Origin: Cryptomeria japonica
Lineage: Eukaryota; Streptophyta; Pinopsida; Cupressales; Cupressaceae
DNA length: 64,000 nucleotides
Direction: 5' to 3'
NCBI RefSeq assembly: GCF_030272615.1
Contig: NC_081407.1
Coordinates: forward strand, 146,379,744-146,443,743
Made by a program: the position numbers and the translations under genes. Below the pieces are notes generated by a model. The model saw only the letters and a list, made by a program, of their open reading frames with translations. It ran no database searches and was not told the origin of the DNA. This document shows positions 34,640 to 48,210 of the stretch, piece by piece (within the stretch, counting starts at the first letter, position 1; each line of letters starts with the position of its first letter).

Positions 34640-36616
34640 ATGCCGCCACGCCATCGAAGAGTTCGAAGAGGTATGTATTTTTATTTTCTTATTGTCATTT
34701 TTTTATTAATTTGAAGATTAAACTAGGTTTATTGATTTAAATTTATTTTCATTATCAGGAAATGAGATTAGACAAGAAAATGTTGAAAACACTCAATCAC
34801 CTCCTCATGAAGACCATATTGAAGAAGAAGCACATCAATCACCTCCTCATGAAGACCATATTGAAGAAGAAGAACATCAAGAGCCTCCTACAATCCCTAG
34901 ACATCCCATAGGTACACAAGAAAACCTATTAGGTCAAATAGAAAATAGCCAAAAATAGCTTGAAGGTTTAATCACAAGGCTAAAAGATCCCACTGGAACA
35001 AACTCCCATAGGACAAACCTTGCCAGTTTTTTGCTGTCTATTGTATCTCACATACAATCTGTGAGTGGGCAAATAAATTTTTGGTCCAGTAAGAAGGAAG
35101 AACAAAAGAAATTTTATGCTGACAAATTATCATATGTGGCAGTGAAGAAAAAGAAAATTAATAAATTTGACTTGTGTGCTCTTTTTTACGAACCCCCAAA
35201 CAAATCAACCTTTACACCCTGGATGTAGGAGATTCCCTACTCATTGGTGTCATCATGAAGGGATTAAGAACTATTTTTGGGATAGGTGGTGGATGGTATT
35301 TGATCAACCCCCATGCAATAATCATGAGTACCCCAATACTTTTTGAGAAAATTGTACTGTGAGTTTGTCCTTAATGAGATCCCAAACTATTTTGAGTTTC
35401 TATATTTCCAAGGTAGAAGTGAGGGTTCCTCGCATGATAGAGAGGGTGCATAGCGTGACCCAAATCTCCCACCAAGACCCTTGGCCAGACCTATGGTGGA
35501 GCATGTTATTATTCCTTCCATTGTGAAGGAGAGTATTAAGGTCAAAAATCTAGACTCAATTAGCTCACTCACACAGACCCTTATACAGTATGCTAGGCCT
35601 CTAGTAGAACGTGATGCGAGTGATAATGGTTATTCTTCTAGGAATCTTGTGGTTCTCTTTGTACTTATTATACTAATAGTTTTGAGAATGCACATGCACG
35701 AGCAGAGTTTGCTACAGAGAACATTTTCATGACAGAATCCTTGCTGAACGAAACATTTGGCATTGATACCCAGGTGAATTTCATTACAAGTTCATTTCAT
35801 TCTTTTTATTAAATCTTATATGTAAATTTGAGAATATATCTAAATTAGTAAATTATTATGATAAAAAATCAGGGTCAAAGTGTTCACAATACTAACAACA
35901 TTCCTGCAGCACCCTTTTTCACAACTTCGTCGACTCCACAGGTATACAACGAGTGAAGAAATATAATTATTATATGTAGATAGTTGAACCTTATGTGAAT
36001 GATTTTCTAATTACTCATTTTGGATGTCAAATAGTTTGATGCTAGAGCTTCAACATCAACACCTCACAGTGTATTTTATCGACAATCTTCCACCCAGGTA
36101 AACAATTTATCTTTAATGTTGTTATTAAATAATATAGATAGTTTTGGCAATTAATCAATAAACTTTGTTTAATTTTCAGATGTTGACATCAGAGACTCCT
36201 CCTATTGTCTGCGCGTCAATGGAGCATGGTATTGCTGCAGCAGTAGCAAGTTCAACTGCTTTAACAGAAGTATGAGACATATTTGTAAATTTAGTAAATT
36301 TAGCATTACATTTGTTATCTTAATAATATGTTATTGAAAATTTTAACGACACTTGTATTTAGTTTAATTTATATTGTGATTCTTACAGGAGGGGCTTGAC
36401 ACTCCAGATCATGAATGTGCACCTGTTGTGGATGAACATCATGATTATTTGTATGCGGTAAGTGACTATTCTATTATGTCATTCTAAAATTCAATTTTTG
36501 TATATGCTAACATCATTCTTTTCATTGTATCAAGTGGAGTTACAAAAATTCTGGAGAGGAGGTCAAGTGGACGTACTCGAAAGACACCTACATCATATAC
36601 ATCTCCATCCCCTTGA
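34640..36616 (+). pseudogene. SL2 gene A: homologue of the SL1 unknown gene
   Basis: Exon 1 is 34640-34670 (MPPRHRRVRRG, basic). A GT/AG intron covers 34671-34758. Exon 2 opens in frame with an acidic, duplicated 14-residue block (SPPHEDHIEEEAHQ-type, 34797-34880). The conserved core then follows: LCALF (about 35175), PTHWCHHEGIKN, FWDRWWMVFDQPPCNN (about 35275-35325), RKLYCEFVLN, PNYFEF and a CGSLC segment near 35655. Later short exons end at 35773 and near 36270 and 36459. The last exon gives a basic RRSSGRTRKTPTSYTSPSP tail and TGA near 36614-36616. Frameshifts near 35225, 35343 and 35645 and TAG near 34957 break it. The match to SL1 confirms a real ancestral gene; function unknown. Confidence 0.6.
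34797..34880 (+). repeat. In-frame 42-bp tandem duplication in gene A
   Basis: Two 42-bp copies (34797-34838 and 34839-34880) differ by very few bases and encode two 14-residue acidic blocks. The unit is a multiple of three, so the reading frame is kept. Confidence 0.9.
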
Positions 36617-36670
36617 TAGGAAAAGATATCTTGTGATTTGTTTCCTTCCCCTAGAGGGAAATGAATAGAA

Positions 36671-37330
36671 TAGGGTCCTATGTTGTATGCCTATATGGCA
36701 ATTTTGAACATATGTTTTGTATTACAAATATGTGATATTCTATCTCCACATGGCTTTTGGCAAGCTCCTATTTGACTTTATTGGATACCATGTTGTATGC
36801 CTATATGGAAAATTTGAACATATGTTTTGTATTACGAATATGTGACATTCTATGTCCATATGTCTTTTGGAAAGCCCCTATTTGACTTTATTCGATATCA
36901 TGTTGTATGCCTTTATAGCATTTTTGAACATATGTGTTGTTTTATGAATACATAAAATTCTATGTCCATATGGCTTTTGGCAAGCCTATTTGTTTGTATT
37001 GGATATATTTGATAGTTTTAATGGTATACAATGTTGCATGGATTTTTAGCTTTTTGGTTAATGCAAATCATTTATCATGGTTATCCATAATTGCAGTACA
37101 AATGATTAAATGAATAATTGCACAAAGTTTATTGTTACTTAAGCTTTGAACCTAAATATGTGTTTGTAATCCAAGACACAAGCTTATGGAGATCAACACA
37201 AATTCAATAGTTATAGTCGAAATAAGACTATATAAAGGAAACATGGAAAGAACCAAAATTAGACAATGTAAGACACCATTGTACCAATACCCATTCTAAA
37301 AACATTGCATAGCCCATAAATTTATATTCA
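36671..37330. repeat. Three-copy 110-bp tandem repeat and AT-rich spacer
   Basis: TGTTGTATGCCTNTAT recurs at 36681, 36791 and 36901, each followed by TTTGAACATATG and a CTTTTGGCAAGC-like block. The remainder to 37330 is unassigned AT-rich sequence. Confidence 0.8.
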
Positions 37331-37339
37331 TCTAATGCA

Positions 37340-39130
37340 TTCACTTAGGCGATTTCGCTGCTAGGGTGTGGCCCGCAATGATCAGGTGATTTGGAGAGCA
37401 AAAAGAAGGCATTCCTAGCGTAAACCCAGCCACCCTAATGCGTATGAGATGACGGTTCAGTTCCGCGACAAGCGGATTGAAAGATGGGGCATTGTGCAAC
37501 TTTTCATTGAACTCATCTAACACTTTTTGTCGCAATTGATAAAGTGTCGCCATGAGCAACTAGATCTGAGTCTACCAAAACCGAGAAAGGATTTTTTAGA
37601 GTGCCATAACACAGCCCCGTAGGATCAGATGGCTCATTCTTATGATTAACGAGTACCGAGAAACGCAATGTTGAATATTGACAACTTTGAGCAACTTGAG
37701 CACTTAGGTGATTTCACTGCCAGAGTGTGGCCCGCAACAATCGGGTGAGTTGGAGAGAAAAAAGAAGGAATTCCTAGTGTAAACCCGGCCACCCCGACAC
37801 GTATGAACTGACGGTTTGGTGTTGCGATGAGCGGATTGAAAGATGGGGCATTGTGCAACTTTTCATTGAACTCATTTGACGCTTTTTGTCACAACCGAGA
37901 AAGTGTCGCCACGAGCAACTGGATCTGAGTCTACCAAAACCGAGAGAGGTTTTTTTAGAGTACCATAATACGACCCCATAGGATCAAACGGATTGTTCTT
38001 ATGATTAATGGGCACCGAGAAACGCGATGCCGAATATTGACAACTTTGAGCAACTTGAGCACTTAGGCGATTTCACTGCCAGGGTGTGGCCCACAACAAT
38101 CAGGCAAGTTGGAGAGAAAAAAAAAGGCATTCCTAGTGTAAATGCGGCCACCCCAATGCGTACAAGCTGACGGTTTGGTGTTGCGACAAGAAGATTGAAA
38201 GATGGGGCATTGTGCAACTTTTCATTGAACTCATTTGACGCTTTTTATCGCAACTAAGAAAGTGTCGCCATGAGCAACTGGATCTGAGTCTACCGAAACC
38301 AAGAGAGGATTTTTTAGAGTGCCATAACATGACCCCGTAGAATCAGACAGCTTGTTCTTATGATTAACGGGCACTGAGAAATGTGATGCCGAATATTGAC
38401 AACTTTGAGCAACTTGAGCACTTAGGCGATTTCGCTGCCAGGGTGTGGCCCACAACGATCGGGCGAGTTGGAGAGAAAAATAAAGGCATTCCTAGCATAA
38501 ACCTAGCCACTCCAATGCATATGAGCTGATGGTTTGGTGTCTCGATGAGTGGATTGAAAGATGGGGCATTGTGCAACTTTTCATTGAACCCATCTGACGC
38601 TTTTTGTCGCAACCGAGAAAGTGTCACCACAAGCAACTGGATCCGAGTCTATCGTAATCGAGAGAGGATTTTTTAGAGTGCCATAACACAACCCTATAGG
38701 ATCAGATGAATTGTTCTTATGATTAACAGGCACCAAGAAATGTGATGTTGAATATTGACAACTTTGAGCAACTTGAGCACTTAGGCGATTTCGCTACCAA
38801 GGTGTGGCCCGCAACGATCGGGCGAGTTAGAGAATAAAAAGAAGGCATTCCTAGCATAAACACAGTCACCCCAACGTGTACGAGCTGATGGTTTGGTGTC
38901 ACGACGAGCGGATTGAAAGATGGGGCATTGTGCAACTTTTCATTGAACACATCTGATGCTTTTTGTCACAACCGAGAAAGTGTCGCCACGAGCAACTGGA
39001 TCCGAGTCTACCAAAACCGAGAGAGGCATTTTTAGAGTGCCATAACACGATCCCACAGGATTGGATGAATCATTCTTACATGTCACTAACATCAAGAAAA
39101 ACGATGTCGAATTTTGACAATTTTTCACAC
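37340..39130 (-). repeat. SL2 tandem array, about 360 bp x 5
   Basis: GGCATTCCTAGCRTAAAC (plus strand) recurs at about 37406, 37767, 38128, 38485 and 38847. Minus-strand frames of about 70-98 codons recur in each unit. Two translated frames align colinearly with the SL1 array, sharing LGMP, a later HT, SxKC, KLSxF and FL at matching spacings, so the two arrays are homologous although DNA identity is low. Orientation relative to the flanking genes is reversed compared with SL1. Stops between units argue against a long protein today. Confidence 0.85.
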
Positions 39131-39367
39131 TTTGAGTGATTGACAACAAATGAGCAATTTTAACATCTTTTACCATGTTAGCAGAGTATACTTCACGAAA
39201 TGATCCCATGTGATCTCTAATGGTCCAAAATGACATTGTTTACATAAAATCACACAAAACAAGACAAAAACACAATTTATTATATTACAATGCCTCGAGT
39301 AGTCAAAAATACAAGTCATGTACATATATCCAAATAAGATTGATATTACAATTTTTTACATTTACAT
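39131..39367. other. Spacer between the array and the transposase-like gene
   Basis: AT-rich with no gene. It corresponds in position to 12800-13177 of SL1. Confidence 0.4.
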
Positions 39368-42300
39368 TTAATCCAATGAACCATCTAGATCTTCTCTACT
39401 CTTTATCGTGTCTAGTATGGCCTCATGGTCAGACTCATGAACCTTCCATAGGTTCTTGTTTAGTGGTCTACCCCCATATATGATCAAATGAACATTTGAA
39501 GCTACAACAAGATTAGAATAATGAAGAATCTTCCTATGTGTCTCGAATTCCTCAAACAACCACAAGTTAGACTTCTTCACTGAGTACCTTCTAAGCCATG
39601 TACCAGTAACAACTAATGATCTTGTGGGTTACTCAATATTTTCTCCATCTACCACATGGCCATCCAATTTCTTTTTTGCATCCACACAACGACACGGGTA
39701 ATAATATGTTCCTTCTTCATTGTCTTCAACTACAATTACTGCATAAACATGCCCTGCGATGATAAAGTGAGAAGAATTTAGCAAACAACTAAGGTAAAAT
39801 ATTAAAGTACAAAAAAATGCATGTGGATAATTTACCTGGTTGGACTAAATCTGACACATGGTCAAATTCAACTGATGCTTCCATCTGTGTTAGTTGTAGT
39901 GCACTCGGAGGTCGATATGTCTCAAGTGGGATTAGAGGCCTCATACACCATTCATCCACCCACTCCTTTGACTCACACTCATTATAGGCACCATATCTAC
40001 ATGAAGAACAATAACATGCCATCTGTCCCATATGGATAGTCCTTGAACCTGCATTAGAGCTTTTGAAAGAGTGTAGCTCACTCGATCATGTCAATGTACA
40101 ACAATCTTATAATTTTGCAATGTTAGTATCATCTACCAGCCAAAAAAATCTGTGAATTGGAGACTTACCTTGATTACCTAGACCAATTGTACCATTGCAC
40201 CACTGAACAATTGATTTTGCATCTTTCAAGTTTGCATTCCCTTTATACTTTCACTCTTCTCATGCTAAAGCTCTTTTAATACATGCTCCTGCACCATCAT
40301 GCTCCCCTTTTCCATGCCCAGCCTCAGAGAAATTCCACATATGTTGAATAGCAGTCAACTTACGCATCCTACTCAACCAATAAAGCATCTGAGAGTTCAT
40401 AAATTGTGATGCACAATTATCTAAAAAATATGATATGTTGACGGAATGATATGCCTCGGCTAGCCAAATCATCGTAGAATATCTGAAAAACAACCTTGCA
40501 CAAACTCTGTAGAGTGTGAGCGATCATCACTGATGTAAAAATGATACTCCCTCAATATCTTCCTATCATCTTCCATACTATCATGTGCATGAATGAATTC
40601 TATATGCACAAATATAGCAACTTGTGTGGAGTTGTAATATTGTGATTGTACCTCGTTCTGCGGTTGTAGTGTGTAGTTCTTTGCAACGTCAACAATTGAA
40701 ATGATTGTATGAAGTGGAAATGTGTCCTTGCATAGCTTAAATTGTGAGTCCAACCAACGAGCTCAATGGTTATGCCTTGCATACTCATACACTGTATTCT
40801 CATAAAAGATGCCCATAAATTGATACATTGGATTCTTCTCACTAACTAATTCACACCTTTTTGCTTCTTTTCCATCTTTTAGCATGTAGGCCACTGTCTT
40901 ATTTTTTCCAAATTTTACTAATTCATTACCAATTTCTTGTCCAATATCCATATATTGATAAATTTGTAAATGTCACAATCCACCACAATCAACACATGTG
41001 TCATCCAAGCAACACTTATTGTAATATACTTGACCATCTACTCTTTCACATAAGATGCTAGATATGAATTCCCTTGAAGATATCAGTGGGCCATTTATGT
41101 TGCATTCCTGCAAAACATTGTTAGCATGCAAATCTATACATATGTGTTGATAAACATCATAATGGTTAGAAAATTCAATATGTACTCTACAACAACAAGT
41201 TGTGCGTGTGTGATTTATTTTGACATAAAAAGGCTTTACCATTTCAAATAATCTTTGACTAATTTTAATTTGAGGATACATATGTTGAAACTTGGCAAAA
41301 AATTGTGTTTGAGTCATATCCAAAAAATGTTTCGGATGTGGATCACGGATTTTACTACCAATCCTCCTTCTTACAATATCTCTTTGATTTGGAGAGACCC
41401 TTGTGTTATTCTTCCAAAAATATTCAATTAGGGATCTCAAGGCTTCAAAAATTGCTTTATCTTTCCGTGGTAATCTACCGGAAAATGCCCATAACTCATT
41501 GTTATATGGATCCTCCGCTCTTTGTCGCCTTCCCATAGCTCTCATTAGATTTTGTCTACTTATCTTCAATTGTTTACTTGTCTTTCTAAGGAGGAGAGCT
41601 TTCTTAGTTTGATTGCTTACAATTGTTGATGTAATGACACGTCGTGTGGCATTACTATCTTTTGTGTGTGTGTTAGAACCAACAGTATCATATGCATTCA
41701 TCATATTCTTCACAATAGATTTTTTGCTTGATTCAATCGATGTTCTTAGCCCAAGAATCTTCATTATGGGCCTAAATTTCAGATTTCTCATCATTTCAAC
41801 AAATAGTTGACATCTTCCTGTCTCATTTAAAGGCTCAAAGAATATTTTCCATATCCGGTTAGCATGTCTTTGACAAGTACGCTTCGGAATCTTGTCAACC
41901 ATTGGTTTCAAAAAAATTAGCATCAATATCAATCAAATACTTAGGCTTTCTATGCAAAACTCTAGGAGGTGTTCTCAAACTTTACCTCAAGATTAGGAAT
42001 TTCAACAACATTAGGGATAGGTGGCATACCTTCAACCAGAGATGAAAATAATGACATACCTTGAAATTGAGGTGTATAAAATGGTGTAGCTCCAATACTT
42101 GATGTTAGTCGTGAAGTACTTGCAACGTCAAATGTCATAGAGGGAGTGCTTTCAATATGAGATGTTGGAGACACCAACAGTGTGCCAATAAGAGATGATG
42201 TGCCTTCAACTTGAGATGTAAGAGATGGGGTACCTTCAACTTGAATTGTGGTAGACATTCTCTCAACCTCGGGATTCAATTAGCTCATTGCACAAAGGTT

Positions 42301-42528
42301 TTTCATCTGTTGCCTTTGTGTGGCCAATTTTGTCTCTCTCTTAGATTGGATGGATATTTCATGTTCCTCTTCAATTGGCACCTCTTCTTCTATGGTATTC
42401 AATTTCCTTGCTTCACGAAGTTGCTTCATTCCTTCTCTTTTTTTTGCATTCTTAGCTTCACGCTCTTCCGTTATTACATTTTTTGGTCGTTTCCTCGACA
42501 TGATGATGATTTCTACATGTACATGCAC
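39368..42528 (-). pseudogene. SL2 DDD transposase-like gene
   Basis: This is inferred to be the transposase. The N-terminus is basic (MSRKRPKNVITEEREAKNAK, 42500 downward), a plausible nuclear-targeting and DNA-contact region. Next come a Thr/Ser-rich linker, RTPPRVLHRKPKYLID and the long segment 41932-40973 (NATRRVITSTIV, SGRLPRKDKAIFEALRSLIE, NTRVSPNQRDIVRR, TTCCCRVHIEF, then CCLDDTCVDCGG). The catalytic-type motifs are SIVDVAKNYTL (40469-40753 segment), DNCASQFMN and GHGKGEHDGAGACIKRALA (40260-40493 segment). In-frame stops occur near 40970 and at 40763-40765, a frame break lies near 40490, and E is replaced by K next to the first Asp, so it is dead. The C-terminal exon (39368 to about 39754) ends in DGSLD, as in SL1. 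Confidence 0.7.
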
Positions 42529-43369
42529 ATAAAAGAGAATAAAGTGAATTCATAAAGAGATTTCAAGAGGCATAAGGGGCAGTCCTAATGGATCTATGAC
42601 TGTCCTAATTATGTTAGGACATTCCTAATGCATCTATGACTGTCCTAATTATGCATATGTTAAAATGGATATATGAAATTGAAATTATTTCATGTATTCC
42701 TTTTTTAAATTATTTCATAAGATCTTAAAAAGGATGTATGAAATTACAAATTTTGTTTTAAACCACTAAACAAATAATTTTCTTATGCAACTTCCTTCAA
42801 ATGCATTGTTAAATCTAATGTAAATCTAATAGGATTATAATCAATTTTGACTCACACTTTTATTCTAACATTTAAACAAAATAACACTTAATAAGTATTT
42901 GAATTATAAAAACAAGAAAATATTACCTCAATTATTCAAATTTAATAAAAAAAAACTATGTTCTTCCTCTTTGACATTGCCAAATGAAAAAAAAGGTGGT
43001 GGAGAGCTAATGGAATGTATAAAATAACCTTGCATAAAATGTCAACGCCATGCAAAAAGCATTTTTTTGTCTGATCATGTGCAGAAAGAAGACAAAATGA
43101 GAGAATGTGGGCTTGGATCACGGGTCAAGGCTCCCATATAACCATTTTTTAGTGAAGCTCATTTGGCTAGCGCCAAATGACTTCCATTGAAATTTTTTAA
43201 CCTTTGATAAATTTCTACTCTATACCCTATAATATATACTCTATACCCTATAGTTTGATAGCCACAACCATAAAAATTAAACCATTTCAAACCTATAACA
43301 AATACCCTAGATCGTATGACCAAATATGCTAAATCCTCGACCCTATACAATAACCATAGACCCTATAAC
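42529..43369. other. AT-rich SL2 spacer with one TTTGG-N6-CCAAA dyad
   Basis: No gene is seen. A 16-bp dyad, TTTGGCTAGCGCCAAA, lies at 43162-43177. It matches four more at 48514-48632. Degenerate ACCCTATA repeats lie at 43210-43370. Confidence 0.5.
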
Positions 43370-45871
43370 CCAATATGCTAAACCATATGAGGTCGTTATG
43401 GGTCGTATGGTGTCTTAAGGGGTCATATGGTGTCCTATGACCCCTTAGGACACCATATGACCCCTTAGGACACAATGTGAACCCTAATGACACGTAAGGG
43501 GTTAAATGGTATCCTAAGGGGTCATAGGACACTATATGACCATTAGGACACCATATGACCCCTTAGGACACCATATGACCCCTTAGGACACAATGTGAAC
43601 CCTAACAACACGTAAGGGGTTATATGGTATCCTAAGGGGTCATAAGACACTATATGACCCGTTAGGACACCATATGACCCCTTAGGACACCATATGACCC
43701 CTTAGGTGTCGTTAGGGATCATATTGTGTCTTAACAGGTCATATGGTGTGTTATGACCCCTTAAGACACCGTATGACCCATTAGGACACCATACGACCCA
43801 TAATGACACCATATGGTGTCCTAAGGGGTCATATAGTGTCCTAAGGGGTCATAGGACACCATATGACCCCTTAGGACACAATGTGAACCCTAACAACATG
43901 TAAGGGGTTATATGGTATCCTAAGGGGTCATAGGACACCATATGACCCCTTAGGACACCATATGACCCCTTAGGACACCATATGACCCATAACAACACTA
44001 TATGGTGTTCTAAGGGGTCACATGGTATCGTAAGGGGTCATATGGTGTCCTATGACCCCTTAGGACACCATATGACCCCTTGGGACATAATATGGTGTTG
44101 TTATGGGTCGTATGGTGTCCTAAGGGGTCATATGGTGTCCTATGACCCCTTAGGACACCATATGACCCCTTAGGACACAATATGGTGTTGTTAGGGATCA
44201 TATTGTGTCTTAACGGGTCATATAGTATCCTATGGGGCCATAGGAGACCATATGACCCCTTAGGTATCATTAGGGATCATATTATGTCTTAATGGGTCAT
44301 ATGGTGTGTTATGACTCCTTAAGACACCATATGATCCCTTAGGACACCATACGACCCATAATGACACCATATGGTGTCCTAAGGGGTCATATAGTGTTCT
44401 AAGGGGTCATAGGACACCATATGACCCCTTAGGACACAATGTGAACCCTAACGACACGTAAGGGGTTATATGGTATCCTAAGGGGTCATAGGACACTATA
44501 TGACCCATTAGGACACCATATGACCCCTTAGGACACCATATGACCCCTTAGGTGTCGTTAGGGATCATATTATGTCTTAACAGGTCATATGGTGTGTTAT
44601 GACCCCTTAAGACACTGTATGACCCCTTAGGACACCATACGACCCATAATGACACCATATGGTGTCCTAAGGGGTCATATAGTGTTCTAAGGGGTCATAG
44701 GACACCATATGACCCCTTAGGAAACAATGTGAACCCTAACGACACGTAAGGGGTTATATGGTATCCTAAGGGGTCATAGGACACTATATGACCTATTAGG
44801 ACACCATATGACCCCTTAGGACACCATATGACCCATAACAACACTATATGGTGTTCTAAGGGGTCACATGGTGTCGTAAGGTGTCATATGGTGTCCTATG
44901 ACCCCTCAGGACACCATATGACCCCTTACGACATAATATGGTGTTGTTATGGGTCGTATGGTGTCCCAAGGGGTCATATGGTGTCATATGACCCCTTAAG
45001 ACACCATATGACCCCTTAGGACACAATATGGTGTCGTTAGGGATCATATTGTGTCTTAACAGGTCATATGGTGTCCTATGGGGCCATAGGACACCATATG
45101 ACCCCTTAGGCATCATTAGGGATCATATTATGTCTTAATGGGTCATATGGTGTGTTATGACCCCTTAAGACACCATATGACCCCTTAGGACACCATACGA
45201 CCCATAATGACACCATATGGTGTCCTAAGGGGTCATATAGTGTCCTAAGGGGTCATAGGACACCATATGACCCCTTAGGACACAATGTGAACCCTAACGA
45301 CACGTAAGGGGTTATATGGTATCCTAAGGGGTCATAGGACACCATATGACCCCTTAGGACACAATATGGTGTCGTTATGGGTTGTATGATGTCATAAGGG
45401 GTCATATGGTATCCTATGACCCCTTAGGGCACTATATGACCCCTTAGGACATAATATGGTGTTGTTATGGGTCGTATGGTGTCCTAAGGGGTCATATGGT
45501 TTCCTATGACCCCTTAGGACACCATATGACCTCTAAGGTTTTGTTAGGGATCATATTGTGTCTTAACGGGTCATATGGTGTGTTATGACCCCTTACGACA
45601 CCATATGACCCCTTACGACACCATATGACCCCTTAGGACACCATACGACCCATAATGACACCATATGGTGTCCTAAGGGGTCATAGGACACCATATGACC
45701 CCTTAGGACACAATGTGAACCCTAACGACACGTAAGGGGTTATATGGTATCCTAAGGAGTCATATGACACTATATGACCCATTAGGATACCATATGACCC
45801 CATAGGACACCATATGACCCATAACGACACTATATGGTGTTCTAAGGGGTCACATGATGTCGTAAGGGGTC
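43370..45871. repeat. 20-bp palindromic minisatellite, left block
   Basis: The unit is CATATGACCCCTTAGGACAC, present in both orientations so that many adjacent units form inverted pairs. Variants (AATGTGAACCCTAACGACAC, GTAAGGGGTTATATGGTATC) recur at intervals of a few hundred bases, showing higher-order repeat structure. Recurring minus-strand GSYGVLRGHRTPYDPL frames are artefacts of the repeat. Confidence 0.95.
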
Positions 45872-45876
45872 ATATG

Positions 45877-46929
45877 TGTTAGGTCCCGGAGACAACTGAG
45901 AGGGGGGGTGAATCAGCTGTAAAATAAATTCAAACCAAAAACAACTTAACCAACCTTAATGCTTAATAACGGTAAACCAAACTTTATGTCGGTAGACAGT
46001 TTATCAGTTAATTGTAGTACTGGTAAAGATTAATGCATGAAACAGAAAGACAATAACATCCACAACACATAACACCAATATTTGTACGTGGAAACCCTAT
46101 AAGGGGAAAAACCACGGTGGGAAACCTTACCCACAATCAGATGATACTACTGCAGATAGTATGTGTATACAAATGGGGTGTGCACATGCAGAAAGGCCAA
46201 GGGCCTAGAGCTCACTGTTCAAACACAAATAGGAGTCACACTGACCACAATTGGATGGTTAAATCCAATAAGAATGTACTACTCAAAATAACATCTTCAT
46301 ATGTTGGATTCAATACCGGTGTAGTTCTGATTGTCTTTACAAAAACCTTGCTTCACCTTCAAATTATGTCTGTGTGTATAGCTCTGCTTAATCTTGCATA
46401 TACCTTCTTACAATTCCTTATCCCAATCCATATCGATCTTATAAATAAGATCTTACATATATACCATAACCTAAGACCAATTTTAGTAGGTCAGCTCTAA
46501 AAGATATTACAATAAAACAATTACAAGTAAATCAATAACTGATGCAATATCTGATTCAACATGTCAGCTTAATGCATTTGCAATAACAACAAGATCATCT
46601 CCAAAGCGTGTCGTGTTGATCTGGAATAGATAAGCATGTCGGTGCATAACTTGGACCTATTTGCCGGTAACTGCAAATATGCAAATATGAATATGACAAT
46701 GAACAAATCTCCAAGACAAAGTGTCCAAACGATGTCTTTGACATAACCAGATATTTTCCATGTCATTCCAAGTATCGGTGAACAATATATCATGCCGGTG
46801 TACCAGATACCGGTGACTGTGCATAAGTCACTTGCTTGTCGGTGAACATTGTTGATCATCCAAAGTGCCAGAGTTGATAAGTGTTATAGGTGTTGATATC
46901 AATGACAAAACCATACCAAAATACCAACA
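45877..46929 (-). mobile_element. Solo copia-type LTR inside the SL2 minisatellite
   Basis: The ends are TGTTAGGTCC and ATACCAACA, with a perfect 5-bp duplication ATATG at 45872-45876 and 46930-46934. In its own orientation it starts TGTTGGTATTTTGG and ends CTCCGGGACCTAACA. It is 1,053 bp and is the same family as the LTR at 5627-19300. There is no internal region, so it formed by LTR-LTR recombination. Confidence 0.93.
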
Positions 46930-46934
46930 ATATG

Positions 46935-48210
46935 GTGTCCTATGACCCCTTACGACACCATATGAACCCTTAGGACACAATATGGTGTCGTTATGGGTCG
47001 TATGGTGTCCTAAGGGGTCATATGGTATCCTATGACCCCTTAGGACACCATATGACCCCTTAGGACACAATATGGTGTCATTAGGGATCATATTGTGTCT
47101 TAATGGGTCATATGGTGTCCTATGGCAATGGTGTCCTAAGGGGTCATATGGTGTCCTATGACCCCTTAGGACACCATATGACCCCTTAGGACACAATATG
47201 GTGTCATTAGGGATCATATTGTGTCTTAATGGGTCATATGGTGTCCTATGGGGCCATAGGACACCATATGACCCCTTAGGTGCCGTTAGGGATCATATTG
47301 TGTCTTAATGGGTCATATGGTGTGTTATGACCCCTTAAGACACCATATGACCCCTTAGGACACCATACGACCCATAATGACACCATATGGTGTCCTAAGG
47401 GGTCATAAGACACCGTATGACCCCTTAGGACACAATGTGAACCCTAACAACACGTAAGGGGTTATATGGTATCCTAAGGGGTCATAGGACACTATATGAC
47501 CCGTTAGGAGACGATATGACCCCTTAGGACACCATATGACTCATAACGACACTATATGGTGTTCTAAGGGGTCACATGGTGTCGTAAGAGGTCATATGGT
47601 GTCCTATGACCCCTTAGGACACCATATGACCCCTTAGGACACAATATGGTGTCATTATGGGTCGTATGGTGTCCTATGGGGTCATAGGACACCATATGAC
47701 CCCTTACAGGTTGTTAGGGATCATATTGTGTCTTAACGGGTCATATGGTGTGTTATGACCCCTTAAGACACCATATGACCCCTTAAGACACCTTATGTTG
47801 TTATTATGGGTCGTATGGTGTCGTAAGGGGTCATATGGTGTCCTAAGGGATCATCGCACACCATAAGACCATAATGACCCCATATGGTGTACTAGGGGCT
47901 CATATGGTGTCCTAAGGGGTCATAGGACACCATACCTGACACCATATGGTGTACTAAGGGTTCATATGGTGTCTTATGACCCATTAAGACACCATATGGT
48001 GTCGTTATGGGTTGTATGGTGTCCTAAGGGGTCATATGGTGTCCTATGACCACTTAGGATGGAATATGGTGTCATTATGGGTCCTATGGTAACCTAAGAG
48101 GTCATATGGTGTCCTATGACCCCTTAGGACACCATATGACCCCTGAGGTGTCGTTAGGGGTCATATTGTGTTCTAAGGGGTCATATGGTGTCCTACGACC
48201 CCTTAGGATC
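46935..48210. repeat. 20-bp palindromic minisatellite, right block
   Basis: This continues the array interrupted by the solo LTR, with the same 20-bp unit and higher-order variants. Units become more degenerate after about 47800. Confidence 0.95.

Noticed and set aside
43329-47217. Recurring open frames with GSYGVLRGHRTPYDPL-like repeats
   Set aside because: They are translations of the 20-bp minisatellite; the frames come and go with repeat variants and have no independent support.
43370-48210. CRISPR-like array
   Set aside because: There are no unique spacers; units are contiguous and in both orientations, and the sequence is a plant nuclear transposon.
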